Of a stretch of DNA of 64,000 nucleotides, positions 11,792-23,270 are shown one piece after another. The stretch's first letter is position 1. Every line of letters begins with the position of its first letter. Both the position numbers and the translations under genes were made by a program. The DNA lies in contig JBBCBC010000017.1 of NCBI GenBank assembly GCA_037126765.1, positions 26,527,916 to 26,591,915 on the forward strand. Direction: 5' to 3'. The notes below the pieces were generated by a model. The model saw only the letters and a list, made by a program, of their open reading frames with translations. It searched no databases and was not told the DNA's origin. This stretch comes from Stenogyne calaminthoides. Taxonomy: Eukaryota > Streptophyta > Magnoliopsida > Lamiales > Lamiaceae.

Positions 11792-11799
11792 TATAAATA
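11792..11799 (+). promoter_or_regulatory. LTR TATA box, element II 5' LTR
   Basis: TATAAATA within CCTATAAATACCAGT, conserved at 24018-24025 (3' LTR), 3323-3330 (element I), and 43343-43350 and 55145-55152 (element III). The likely transcription start is about 30 bases downstream. Confidence 0.75.
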
Positions 11800-12316
11800 C
11801 CAGTAACCTTCACCATTGCAAGGTTACGGAAAATCAAGAAACTCTAGAGCTCATTCGTATTCTTGCAAATTGAAGCACTCGAAAACCCTAAGATTTTCCA
11901 AGTGTTTCACATTGAAGAGAGCTCATTCACTAAGCCTAGTATTGTTATATATACAAATCTTAGTAAGAGATATCCTAGCCTTTGAATTTGTTCTTATTGT
12001 CAAAGAATATCTCACCTTAAGTTGGAAACCAACCAAAACCCAAACCCTATTGCTAGGTAGTTTGTGTGTATGATTGTTGGAGAGTGAGAGTTGTAAAGAG
12101 TGAGTAAGTTGCAGTTGAGTTCAGCCGGAAAACTCTAGAGAAGAAGTTAGTAAGTTGTTTGAGACAGTCTGAAAACTTGTGTGTGTTTGAGTTAGTAAGC
12201 TGCAATAGTTCAGCCAGAAAACTCATTGTAGAAAGTTAGTAAGCTGCTGAGTTCAGTCTGAAAGCTTTAGGAAGTAGTAGTAGTGTGTTAAGGAATTTCT
12301 CTGAGGATCAGAGAGA

Positions 12317-12346
12317 GTGGACCTAGGAGCTTTGCCCCTGAACCAC
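12317..12346 (+). other. Conserved LTR stem-loop (GTGG...CCAC)
   Basis: GTGG is followed by a CTAGGAG-type arm and closes with CTGAACCAC. The same block occurs at 3841-3871, 8135-8163, 24543-24572, 27361-27391, 36602-36631, 43860-43890, 55668-55698 and 57487-57515, and in reverse at about 25724-25755. Conservation across otherwise different LTRs suggests function at DNA or RNA level. Confidence 0.65.
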
Positions 12347-12810
12347 TATAATTTGTTGTGTTGTTTGCTTTCTGTTTTGCATTTTAACTGTTGCATGTTT
12401 TTCACTAAAAGCACTGATCTTCCTGATATTCAGTTGGAAACAATCCACTGAACTTGCATTGAATTGATCACAGCCTTAACCACTTATTTACTAAGGAAAA
12501 GATTTTCAGCAAGATAAAACGAGTATAAACCTAGGGCCAACACATTCCGCACCCTTGATAAGCTAGAACAGATAAGTATCAAACTGAACAAACTCTACTG
12601 AATATTAAGTAAGATAGTTATCTGATCTAAGCTTCTCAGGACACTGATAAAATCTCAGAATCAATTAGGTTAATATGAAGCTACTGAAAGTTGCTCAGGA
12701 TCATTGTCTCAGTAGACTCTGACTCAGGGCAACTTGTGCTTCTCAGGGCTAATTCTCAGGACATCCTGACCCAACTGATCTCAGTGTAGAAAAGTTTGAA
12801 AAATCACTGA

Positions 12811-12840
12811 ACACGTGTATTCCCCACCCCATACACGTGT
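12811..12840 (+). other. Double G-box hairpin near LTR end, element II
   Basis: Arms ACACGTGTAT and ATACACGTGT enclose a C-rich loop TCCCCACCCC. Each arm contains CACGTG. Counterparts: 4319-4346, 25044-25074 (one arm changed to CATGTG), 44356-44386 and 56166-56195. Confidence 0.75.
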
Positions 12841-12867
12841 AAGACTCGTTACACCGGGACCAACTAG

Positions 12868-12880
12868 TGGTATCAGAGCA
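12868..12880 (+). promoter_or_regulatory. Primer-binding site of element II (initiator-Met tRNA)
   Basis: TGGTATCAGAGCA, two bases after the LTR, matches the complement of the 3' end of plant initiator-Met tRNA, the usual copia minus-strand primer. The identical motif is at 44415-44427 in element III. Confidence 0.9.
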
Positions 12881-12989
12881 GTGGTTCATTTTGATCACTT
12901 GCTTTGGTAGCCATAGTCTTGTTTGCTGAAAGACTTTGGTGGTCTACTGAATAGATCTTACTGCTGATATCTTACAAGGCGCATTCATC

Positions 12990-15406
12990 ATACCTTCTAA
13001 GAAACTTCTTATGTTCTCTGTTGAGAACTATGACCTATGGAGATTGAGAATGCAGGTACATCTGTATTCTAAACATGAAATAATGTGGAGAGTGGTCTCT
13101 CTAGGACCATTTAAGTACACTGTTGTGAATCCCAGAATTACTGATGCTGAGAGAGATGATCCCAGAGATGAATTTCCTAAGTCTGATGACCAACTTACTC
13201 CTGATGAGAGAAAGTTAGTCAACTTAGACTATATTGCTAAGGATACTCTATACAGCACTATTGATGATGGTGTTATGGGGATGATTTCTCATTGTGAAAC
13301 TGCTAAAGAAATATGGGACACACTTGCTATCATGTGTCAAGGAACAAACCATATCAAAGAAAATAAACTATATGTTATCATTGTAAAGTTTGACTGCTTT
13401 GAAATGGAAGATGGTGAATTTATTGATAAACTGGAAGTCAGATTCACTAGTATCATGAATGATCTGAATACTCTTGGGAAAAGATACCCAAAAAGAGAAG
13501 TGACACTGAAAATTCTTAGAGGTTTATCTAAGAAATGGGATATTCATGTTGTGGTGATTGAAAACACCAAAAACATTGATTATATGCCATATCAACAAGT
13601 TTTCTCTGAACTGAAAGCTTATGAATTTGTGATTGATAAGAAAACAAAGAAATCTGATAGCAAAGATGAATCTTCACTAGCAAAAATGTGGCTTTCAAAG
13701 CTAAAGAAAAATCATGTAAAGCTAAAGAGTCTGATAACTCACCTGCCATAAATCAGGATGAGCAAGAGGATAAGCTAGTACTGTTGGCAAGGAGGTTTGA
13801 AAGACTCAATAGTAGATATGGAAAGTACAAGAAGTACTACAAAAATAACAGGTACAGGAACAGGAATAACTCAGAAGCTGAGGACAAGTCCACTGAGAAA
13901 AGGAAGGACCACAAAGCTGAAGGATCTTCATCCAGAAAGAAGGACTCCAAGACCAAGGAGGAGAGTGATCAGGATGATGATAGCAACAGATGTTATAACT
14001 GCAACAAGAAAGGTCACTTCCAATATGATTGTCTTGAACTGAGTGCCAAGGAAAGAAAGGAAAGGCAAGCCAAAAGAGACAGAAAGAATTCAAGCAAGAA
14101 GGCTATGGTTGCTGAAGAAGAAGAACAAACTGAAGAAGGATCCAGCTCTTCAGAAGAAATGTTCTCAGATAGTGATAGTGACGATGTCTACCTTGTTGCT
14201 ATTGAGGAGGTAAACTCTTCTATCTCTGTTGCTGCTCCTACACAAGCACCTGAGTTATCAAGTTCATCTGTAACCAGTAATTTTGACCTGATGGATTCTT
14301 TTGAGAATCTTATGAAGGACTATTCTGTGTTACAAGAACTGTTCATAAACACTCAAGAGTAGAATAAGGAACTGACTGCTGAGAATTTGAGGTGGAAAAA
14401 CTCTAATGCTGCTAAGATCACTTCTCAATTAATGGGAACTACTGATGAACTGGATGTTCTGAAAGTACAACTCTCAGAAAAAGAGAAAGTGATAGAAGTC
14501 CTGAAAAGAAAATTAGAGAAATCCACTGAGGAAAATCAGCTTATCAGGACTGAATTCAATGAACTCTTTGAGAAACATGAAACTCTAAAGAAAAGTGAGG
14601 ATAGTTTGCGGAGAAAGTTAGCTCTATTGAATTCTGCATCTAAAGCAATAGATGAAATTCAGAGTTATCAAAGACCTGCAACTATAAAGGCTGGATTGGG
14701 ATATAATCTAGGGGGAACCTCACAAGGTCTTCTGAATGTTGCTTCTTCTAGTAGCACTAAGACTGTCTTTGTTAAACCGGTGATTTGTACTGATCTTCTT
14801 ATTAAAGAACAACCCCGTGTTTTAGACAAGGGTAAAGGACATATGGTTTCAAAAAAACTGAAGGTTCAGGAAAGAAGGCCCAAACCTCAGGAAAAGGCTA
14901 GAAAACCTGAACACTCGGTAGGAAATCCTCAGGCCAGTACTTCGAAGCCTCAGGCTAAGAATATCAACCTGAAGAAATCTGCACTGAACCATCAGAGGAA
15001 TCTTCAGAAGAGAAACACTCAGCCGAGATATTCTCAACTGAAGAGACCAAGTCCTCAGGATACTGAAAGACTACAATTTCAGAACAGACAACCTAAACCC
15101 CACTTGCCTAAGGGTAAAGGTTTCCTGAACCCAAGTCAGCAGAGACATAGACTAGCTGCACCAAGGTCAAAGCATTGGAACAAGAGGCCTGAACCCAAGA
15201 AGAATTCTAAGGCTCATGTTCATGCTAAGGCTGACACTCATACACAGGGTACTGCCAAGGCACCTAGGGTGGTGAATGTGTATGTAGATATTTATGGAAG
15301 ACAAATCAGCCACTCTAAAGTAATTAGAGTTATCAGGCAGATTCGGGTTCCAAAAGGTACAGCTAACCTGGTAGGACCCTACACCAAATGGGTACCTAAG
15401 GCCTGA
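12990..15406 (+). pseudogene. gag: gag of element II, start codon lost, one frameshift and one nonsense
   Basis: Gag forms the virus-like particle and packages RNA. The start equivalent to element III's ATG (44537) is ATA at 12990-12992 here; the next in-frame Met is at 13011. The capsid-like UBN2-type region (YDLWRLRMQVHLYSKHEIMW, ETAKEIWDTL, LRGLSKKWDIHVVVIENT) runs to about 13660. A one-base loss near 13676 shifts the frame. A CCHC zinc knuckle (CYNCNKKGHFQYDC, about 13990-14032) and an acidic Ser-rich stretch follow. TAG at 14360-14362 interrupts the frame, then a coiled-coil segment (about 14400-14640) and a K/Q/P-rich basic tail continue to WVPKA and TGA 15404-15406. Such a long gag with post-knuckle coiled coil is typical of SIRE-type elements. 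pol follows in the same frame after the TGA. Confidence 0.9.
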
Positions 15407-18400
15407 TCTGTTTTTCAAGTGAAGGAAAAGGGCACTGAGCTGAATGAAGGCAACATAGCCCTGATGAGTGGAAGTGAAGTAGCTCATGTTGCATGGTATC
15501 TGGACAGTGGATGTTCAAGACACATGACAGGATACAAACATTTACTCACTGACTATGTTGAGCAAAAAAGGCCCTCAGATTACTTTTGGAGATAATTCCA
15601 AAGGACAGACTGAAGGATATGGAACTCTTGAAGTTGATTATGTTCATATCCATGGTGTATCGTATGTTTCTGGTTTGAAGCATAATTTGCTTTTGATCAG
15701 TCAATTCTGTGATAAAGGATTCAGTGTTGAATTCTCAAAGAACTTATGTTATGTGAAAGATAATACTTCACAACAAATATTACTGACTGGTACTAGAAAA
15801 GGAAATGTGTATCTTGCTGATTGGAGATTAACTCCTAAAGATACGTGCTTGGTTGCAAAAAGCTCTACTGATACCAGTTGGTTATGGCACAAAAGACTGA
15901 ATCACTTGAACTTCAAAACCCTGAACAAAATTGCAAGATTAACACTTGTGAGGGGGTTACCCAATGAAGTATTCAGTAAAGATCATGTATGTAATGCTTG
16001 CCAGAAAGGAAAATAAATCAAAGCTACATTCAAAAGCAAAGTAGAAGTTTCTACTGACAGAATACTTCAACTGTTACATATGGATCTCTTTGGTCCAGTA
16101 ACACCTGTAAGCACTAATGGCAGGAAATACACACTTGTGGTAGTTGATGACTACTCTAGATATACTTGGGTCATATTCTTACTTAGTAAGAAAGAGACTC
16201 AGACAAAACTGCCTGAATTACTGAAAAAACTCAGTATTGAAAAGAATCTGAGTGTGGTCAAAATTAGATCAGATAAAGACACTGAATTTATCTACCATAT
16301 TATCTCTGATTATTGTGCAGCAAATGGAATAGCTCATGAAACATCAGCTACAAGGACCCCACAACAGAATGGTGTTGTAGAAAGAAGGAATAGGACTCTG
16401 AAAGAAGCTGCAAGAACAATGATTGTTGAAGCTGATATTCCTAAGAGATTTTGGGCTGAAGCTATCAACACTGCATGCTATTCTCGGAACAGATCCATGC
16501 TGACAAAGAATCGAGGAAAAACACCATATGAGTTGTGGAATGAAAGGAAGCCTCTTGTTTCTTTCTTTCGTGTGTTTGGTTGTAAGTGTTTCATACACAA
16601 TAATGGTAAAGATCAGTTGAAAACCTTTGATAGAAAAGCTGATGAAGGAATATTCTTAGGATATTCGGAAGGCAGTAAAGCTTTCAGAGTTTACAACTGT
16701 AGGACCCTTATTGTGGAAGAAACACCTCATGTTATTTTTATGAAACTACTTGTGTTCAGAAAAAATAGAAACATGAAACAGGAGATCTGACAAAGAGCAT
16801 CAACAGACTTAGCCTGAAGAAGAATGATAAAACATCGTCTGAGCCTGAAAAGAAGAAGTCAATCATTTTCTATGAATGGAGTGAGTCAGACTCAGACAAA
16901 GAAGCTCAGGATGTAAATACTCAGGCCGGTGAAACTCAGGATGATAACTCTCCACTGAAGCTGACCAATCTGAACAAACACCAGTTCAGACTCAGGTATG
17001 TAATGTCGATGAAGATGTGGTCACAGCTGAGGCAAACTTTGAATCTATCAACCAAGGGGGAACAAATGTCACTGACAATGTGCTGAATGGAATTTCCCCT
17101 GAGGAAGATGATTCTCTCTCTCCTTTTCTGTTGTTCCCTGAGTTTAATGAATTGTCTGAACCTAACATTTCTAATGTTGAGGACACTACTGAAGGGGGAA
17201 CATCAAGGAGAAGGTGGTTAGATAGTCATCCGACAAGTCAGATTGTGGGTGATCTATCAGAAGGTGTTAGAACAAGAAAGTTCCACGGTGAAAGTGCTTT
17301 ATTCTGCTGCTTCCTATCTGAGAAGGAACCAACTGAGGTTGAAGAAGCTCTTAAGGATTCTTTTTGGATTACTGCTATGCAAGAGGAGCTGAATCAGTTC
17401 ACTAGAAATGAAGTTCGGGAGCTAGTAGATAGACCTAAGAGGCACAATGTGATTGAAACTAAGTGGTTGTTCAAGAACAAGAGAGGTGAAAACAACAACA
17501 TTGTAAGAAACAAGGCAAGGTTAGTTGCACAAGGTTATTCCCAAGAAGAAGGCTTAGATTATGATGAAACATTTGCACCTGATGCAAGACTAGAAGCCAT
17601 AAGATTGTTTCTTGCATATGCTGCCCACATGAAATTCACAGTCTATCAGATGGATGTGAAAAGTGCATTTATGAATGGTGTGCTTAAATAAGAGGTCTAT
17701 GTGGAACAACCTCCTGGATTTCGTCAGAATGACCAAGTTTACAGGTTCAGAAAAGCCTTGTATGGTCTGAAACAAACACCCAGAGCTTGGTATGATACCC
17801 TTTCTCAATTTCTTACTGATCATGGTTTTACTAAAGGAACTGTTGATAGAATCTTGTTCAGGATAGAAGATGGGAAGGATATCTTACTAGTTCAGATTTA
17901 CGTTGATGACATCATATTTGGATCTCCTAATCATCAGATGTGTGAAAAGTTTTCTGCTCTGATGAAAGGAAAGTTTGAGATGTCAATGATGGGGGAGATG
18001 AATTTCTTTCTTGGACTTCAGGTGAAACAAACTAAGGAAGGAATATTCATCAATCAGGCAAAATACACCAGAGATCTGATTGCTAAGTATGGTGTACAGA
18101 ATTGCAATGCAGTTAGGATTCTTATGAATACTAACTACAAGATGGATCCTGATCCTGAAGGCAAGTCAGGTAATCACACTCATTATAGAGGGATCATTGA
18201 ATCATTTCTATATCTCACAGCAAGTAGACCTGATATTACTTTTGATGTTGGGATATGTGCAAGATACCAAGCTAATCCTAAGACTAGTCACATGGATGCT
18301 GCCAAAAAGATTTTGAAATATCTTAAAGGCACAGTGAATAGAGGATTATGGTATCTAGCTAATGATAACCTTGAATTAACTAGTTATTCAGATGCTGATT

Positions 18401-18831
18401 ATGGTGGTTGTAGAATTGACAGGAAGTCTACTATAGGAACTTGTCAATTCCTTGGAAGTAAGTTGATATCAATGTTTTCAAAGAAACAGACCTCAGTAGC
18501 AACCAGTACTACTGAAACTGAATACATGGCTGCAGGAAGCTGTTGTGCACAGATTCTTTGGCTCAGACAACAATTGAGAGACTATAAGGTTATAGCCAAT
18601 GAAGTACCTATATTTTGTGACAATAATAGTGCAATTGCTATTACACAGAATCCGGTATTGCACACCAGATATAAGCATGTTGATATCAGAGATCATGTTG
18701 AGAAGAAGGATATCAGAATGGAGAAAATTCATACTGATAAACAGAGAGCTGACAACTTGACTAAATCTTTGGCTGAGTCAAGGTTTCAGGAACTATCAGT
18801 TGAATTGGGTATGTTAGATCCAGGTGAATAA
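15407..18831 (+). pseudogene. pol: pol of element II (PR-IN-RT-RH), several breaks
   Basis: Copia polyprotein order. Protease has the active site DSG at 15503-15511 within WYLDSGCSRHMTG. An extra A near 15566-15571 shifts the frame. The integrase zinc-binding region (LWHKRLNHLNF, CNACQKGK) ends at TAA 16014-16016. The integrase core has MDLFGP (16080), RSDKDTEF (about 16268) and NGVVERRNRTL (about 16370), giving D, D and E. A one-base loss near 16739 shifts the frame again. After a variable acidic linker, reverse transcriptase shows MDVKSAF (about 17650), TAA at 17689-17691, PPGF, ALYGLKQTPRAWY and YVDD (17899-17910). RNase H shows YSDADYGG (about 18384), TETEYMA and FCDNNSA. It ends at TAA 18829-18831. 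All catalytic motifs survive but the frame does not. Confidence 0.92.
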
Positions 18832-19429
18832 TTATCTGAAAAATTGAAGGTTTTCAGATGCATGAAGTTTTTCAGGATTCACTGGAAAAAAACTCAGGAT
18901 AAAAATAAGGTTTTCATCACTGAGTCTTGGGAAACTCAGTAACCTCAATTCAGTCATCAAATATACACTGACTCTTATCAAGGTTAGAACTCAGTAAGAC
19001 TAATAGTCAAAATTGGTCTGAAGTAGTTAATGACTCATGCACCTTATTTATGGTCCAACTAATTTCTTATAAATCATTGGGCATAAATGATAAAACACCT
19101 GAGGAAATAAATGGGCGGGACTTTTGAAATTCTCGGGAAAAGTCAACAGTCTGCAGAAACAATGGTTGAACACTATACATAATCACTAATAAGGATAAAA
19201 ATAGCGGCTATTACTCGCTATTTGTCCTTTCATCTATCCGATTTTAGCCTATTCAAATCGTGACCGTTGATTACTCTTAATCTACATGAATTCCCGTGGA
19301 TCAAATTCTTCAAGATAAATACCCCTTTTTTTGCGTTCTTGAAGGATACGATTAAAAAGCCTTTGTCTTCACAAACAATTTCTTCACAAACAAATACCCT
19401 GTTATTCCAAAATCCTTCAAAATACCGAA
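18832..19429 (+). other. Spacer between pol and third coding region, element II
   Basis: About 600 bases without an ORF of note. Element III has a matching spacer (49832-50448) with recognisable identity, for example the GGGCGGGAC block at 19113 and 50114. Because the next coding region starts this far downstream, it cannot be made by simple stop-codon readthrough from pol. A spliced or separately initiated RNA is more likely (inference). Confidence 0.6.
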
Positions 19430-22400
19430 ATGACTATCACAATCTTCGACAAACTCGCTGTAACCAATAAACCCTGGTATGAGAATGTCGTATCTTTTGA
19501 AGGAACAGCCAATGCAGCACATGAGAAGGAGGCTCTTCATATGCTCCGACTGGCCAAACTTACCTGTCTGGTAGGCAACCGTCCCGATGGTGAATACACA
19601 CGAGAGGTAATCGAATTTGTGGCAAATATGCATCTAGATGAAGATAACTGCATAGATTCTAAGATTATGGATTTTGTTCGTGAGCTTTACATTATCTCGA
19701 ATAATCTAAATGTTGTGTATGAGTTAAATGATAGAGAGGAGGATCCTACTTTATATATGGCGGGTAGGGAGCAAGAATATCTGGATAGGATTGCAGAAAT
19801 TCCAGTTAAGTTTGAGGCTACACTAAACAAAAAGCACTTGAAGTTGAAATATCGTGTGTTTCTTAATATTGTTAGCAAGTGCTTAATAAGTGGATCGGGA
19901 AGCTTTGAGCAGATAAGCAAGCCAAAATTGAGATTGATGACCGCTATTGAAGATTCTCCTGAAAGGGCATTTAACTGGCTGCAATACTTGATCAAGGTGG
20001 TGAGTGATCAAGCAAATCACATCAAGAAGGAGGATAATGATGTGGTAATAAAAGGGAAAATTTTGCATGCCACCAAGATTGCCTTCATTATGGAAACATG
20101 CCGTGAGGAAGAAGACATATTTACTCAATCAAATGCTTTTCCAATGTCCAAATTGATGTTCAGACAAACCAAGAAAGCCCTAAAAAGCAAAAAAGAAAAG
20201 CCATCAGAGTCTCAGGAGGAGACTGCAGAGGAAAAAACTGAGGAGGATGCTCCAGCTGTTGAGATTGTCAGGGAAACAAGAAGGGAAACTCAGAAGTCCA
20301 CTAAGTCTAGTGAGGAAGAAGCAAAGAAAGCTAGGGGGAAAGCTCTACTAGAAATCAAGAGGGAAGCCGGTGAGAAACTGAAGAAGAAGGCCTTGGCTCC
20401 TCAAAAGCGAAGAAGGCTCTACACAATTGCTGAAAAGGAGGCTGAGGAGGCTGAGGAAGAGGAAACTCAGATTGAGACACAAGTTGGCCTAAAATCACCA
20501 CTACATGTATTGGCTCAGGTGGTGAAAACAATTGGAGAGAAGGAGGTAGTTGAGGAGGAGAATGTATTCTCTGAGGTGATGGAGACTTCCATTGCTACTG
20601 ATAAGATCTCTCAAGAAATCTTTTCAGGTTCCCAACAACCTGTTAAAGATAGCCAAACTCAGATCCCACCCTCACAACCCTCAGAGCTAAATGTGCCTCA
20701 AGAAATCCTGAACCTCGATGCCTTACTAACTGAACCTTTTCTAGATCCTTCAGCCCTACAAATCATCCAATCTAAATCATCCTTTCCTGAACAACCAATC
20801 CCTCCACCAATGAAGAAAGGAGAAGCAGAGGAAACTGAATGGAGAAGCAATGGGGAAAGATTTGTGATGGACAGATACCCTGAGCTTTCAGAATTTCCTG
20901 GCCTTCAGGACTTATTCATCAGACTGAGAACCACTTTATACATCCTGAATCAAACTCTTCCTGATATGCTAAATATTGCTGCATTCAGAGGTGAAGAATG
21001 GTGGACTGAGGAAACGGTTATTCTTACTGAGTTCTCAGGTTTCAGGAAAACCAAACTCAGAATTAAAAACTCTGAATTTGATGAGCTGGTCAAGAGAAAG
21101 ATCTCAGAGAAGAAGCCTGCGGTGCCAGGAGAATCGAAGTAAGGGAAAGGAGGGAGACAAAGATGGAGGAAGTAAAGGAGACAAAGACAAAAAATTGAGA
21201 AGGAGGAGGCAAGAGCTGAAAAGATCATACCAGTTGCTGATACTCAAATTCCTCAGACTGAAGATAGAACCCTTCAGGTACCTTTTGGCACTATTACTCA
21301 TTATGTCAAAGTTACTGAAGAATCTATCATTTAGTCTGTTGATATTACTATGCCTCAGTCAGAACACACTTCACATGCTCCAATGATTGATCTAACTCCA
21401 ATCTTGGATGAGCTAAAGAATATTGAGTCGTTAACAGCCAAGATGACACAGATGGAGAGTGTGCTGGCATATCAATAAAAAAAATGGAGATGGCTCTAAA
21501 GGATCAAACTCAGATAATGGAGACTCTGAGTACCTTTGCTGAAGTCAAAACGGTTCAGACTGAAGTGGCTGAGAAGATCAATGTTATGGATACTAAGATG
21601 TGTGAGGTATCCAAGAATATGTCTGATGCGCTGAATATAAAATTCAATGAGAGGACGGTCTACCTGGAGAGGAAGTTGGCAGAGACAAATGAGGGAATGA
21701 TAAAGCAAGTTGTTGAGGAAATGAGCTCATTAATCATGACCAAGATGACAGATCTTATGCATGAAGTTTTTGCCAATCAATTTGCCCCATTATCAGAAGA
21801 GGTATCAATTGGCAAAAACGTCCTGCGACGTATGGAAGATGAACAAGATGTTCTGACCGGAGAAATAAGGGCCATTGACAAGGAGCAATTTCATATGGAT
21901 GCCACACTTTCCCAGATACTTCCTATATATGATGCCAAAAAGGGGGAAAGGACATCTCATACTGCAATGGGTAGATTGGATACTCATTTGAAGAAAATCC
22001 TGGAAAGGAAAGCCCAGCAGGAATTGAAAGCTCAGCATGTTCTGAAGACTCTGTAAGAAATCGAAGCAACTGAGAAGATGAAAGCAGTTGAGCCTGAAGA
22101 CACTGAGTTCATTCAGACTAACAGGCAAACAGCTCAGGAAACTATGATCTTGAGAAAGACAGAAAAGAGAAGAGCTGAAACAAGCCTGACTGCTGAGGCA
22201 CATGCTGCTACTAAGAAAGTTGAGAAAAGAAAAATAGTAGCAGTTGCAGAATCTGAGAAGAAGAAGAGAAAAAATTTCTGTCAAACCACTTCAGAGAAAA
22301 CTGGTTGCTGATTTCTCTAAACCTGAGGAATCTGAAGCTCAGAGAGATACAGAAGCTGAAACTGGGGAACTTTTTAAAGAATGATTTGGAATGTATGATT

Positions 22401-23014
22401 CAAGTTCTCAGATTTCAGACTTCAACTGGCACAACAAGCTCAAGGCCTTACATATGGAGAAAGAGAAGAGACAGGCTGTGTCTGTATCAGGAGCTGAGCT
22501 GACCAGGAAGAAAAGGGAAGAAGAACAAAAGAGAAGAGGAAGCTTCAAAAGCTTCATGAGCAGAAAATGGGGCACAACCAGAGTACAGAAATGGCCGTAC
22601 ATTGACAAATGGATGCCAATCCAGATCAATGATGCCTGGGAAGAAGTCAAGAGAACTTTCTGGTTTAACCATGACATTCTGCAAGAATGGAGAGGAGGAA
22701 GCACACACCGAAATGAAGCCTTCCTGGAGTACTTGCTGACTTTCTATCCTGAGTACCTACAGAAATGGATGAATCTAGCTGATGAAAACAATGCCTCTCT
22801 AAAGGCACCTGGCCAGTACAAGTACCCTGCGCCAAGATTCAGCACTGGATTCATTAATGAAGCTGCTATATCCAGGGAAGTTGTTGAATATGCTACTCAG
22901 TTGGGTCTAACCGGAAGTCACCCAGAGATCATCAAACAAAGGGATGAACTGAAGAAGAGATACTATGGGATGTTCAATCTTGAAGTCCCTGATGATGAGA
23001 TTGAAGAAGACTGA
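19430..23014 (+). pseudogene. Third coding region of element II, about 1.2 kb-codon extra ORF, broken
   Basis: The ATG at 19430 opens a 570-residue frame to TAA 21140-21142. Its first 250 residues form a globular-looking domain (FDKLAVTNKPWYENVVSFEG, EALHMLRLAKLTCLV, YTREVIEFVANMHLDEDN, KLRLMTAIEDSPERAFNWLQ). The layout recalls the 'putative plant transposon protein' domains found in extra ORFs of plant retrotransposons. A long E/K-rich segment follows, then the KGEAEETEW...RYPELS block. Beyond the stop come VPFGTITHY (shifted), a coiled-coil stretch (21484-22053; TAA at 22054-22056), a basic NLS-like tract, and the C-terminal domain (22440-23014; DKWMPIQINDAWEEVKRTFW, EAFLEYLLTFYPEYLQ). It is the same protein as in elements I and III. 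No signal peptide or transmembrane helix is seen. Function unknown. Confidence 0.85.
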
Positions 23015-23256
23015 AGACCATATCTCAGTTTGTGTTTGTTGTTTTTTTTAAATTTCATTGTAAAATGTAACTCTCTATCTTACATCAATGAAAATCTACC
23101 TTTTGTTGTGTTCAAACAAAGATAATATCTCATTATATTTTAATATATCTTTATATTTCATACTTACCTGATATGCCACCTAATGTAATAAGCAACTAAA
23201 ACCTGAAGTATAGGTTAGGTTTTCTTAAAATGTAACAAGATGGTTTTGGCATCATC

Positions 23257-23270
23257 AAAAATGGGGAAAT
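23257..23270 (+). promoter_or_regulatory. Polypurine tract of element II
   Basis: AAAAATGGGGAAAT directly before the 3' LTR. One T interrupts the purine run, compared with the uninterrupted run in elements I and III. Confidence 0.8.

Larger units (their letters stand above)
11025..12865 (+). repeat. 5' LTR of element II (1841 bp)
   Basis: Starts TGTTGGGAGATG. The terminal CA has changed to CT at 12864-12865, while the 3' LTR keeps CA. Internal layout: minisatellite 11202-11357, TATA box 11792-11799, four imperfect repeats of an AGTAAG...CAGYC(T/A)GAAAACT unit (about 12095-12270), a GTGG...CCAC stem-loop 12317-12346, and a CACGTG hairpin 12811-12840. Confidence 0.93.

Noticed and set aside
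12868..12880. Possible tRNA gene fragment
   Set aside because: It is the retrotransposon primer-binding site, placed two bases after an LTR, and lacks the rest of a tRNA.
19430..21142. Independent host gene of 570 codons
   Set aside because: Homologous segments occupy the same place after pol in elements I and III, between the same spacer and polypurine tract, so it belongs to the retrotransposon.
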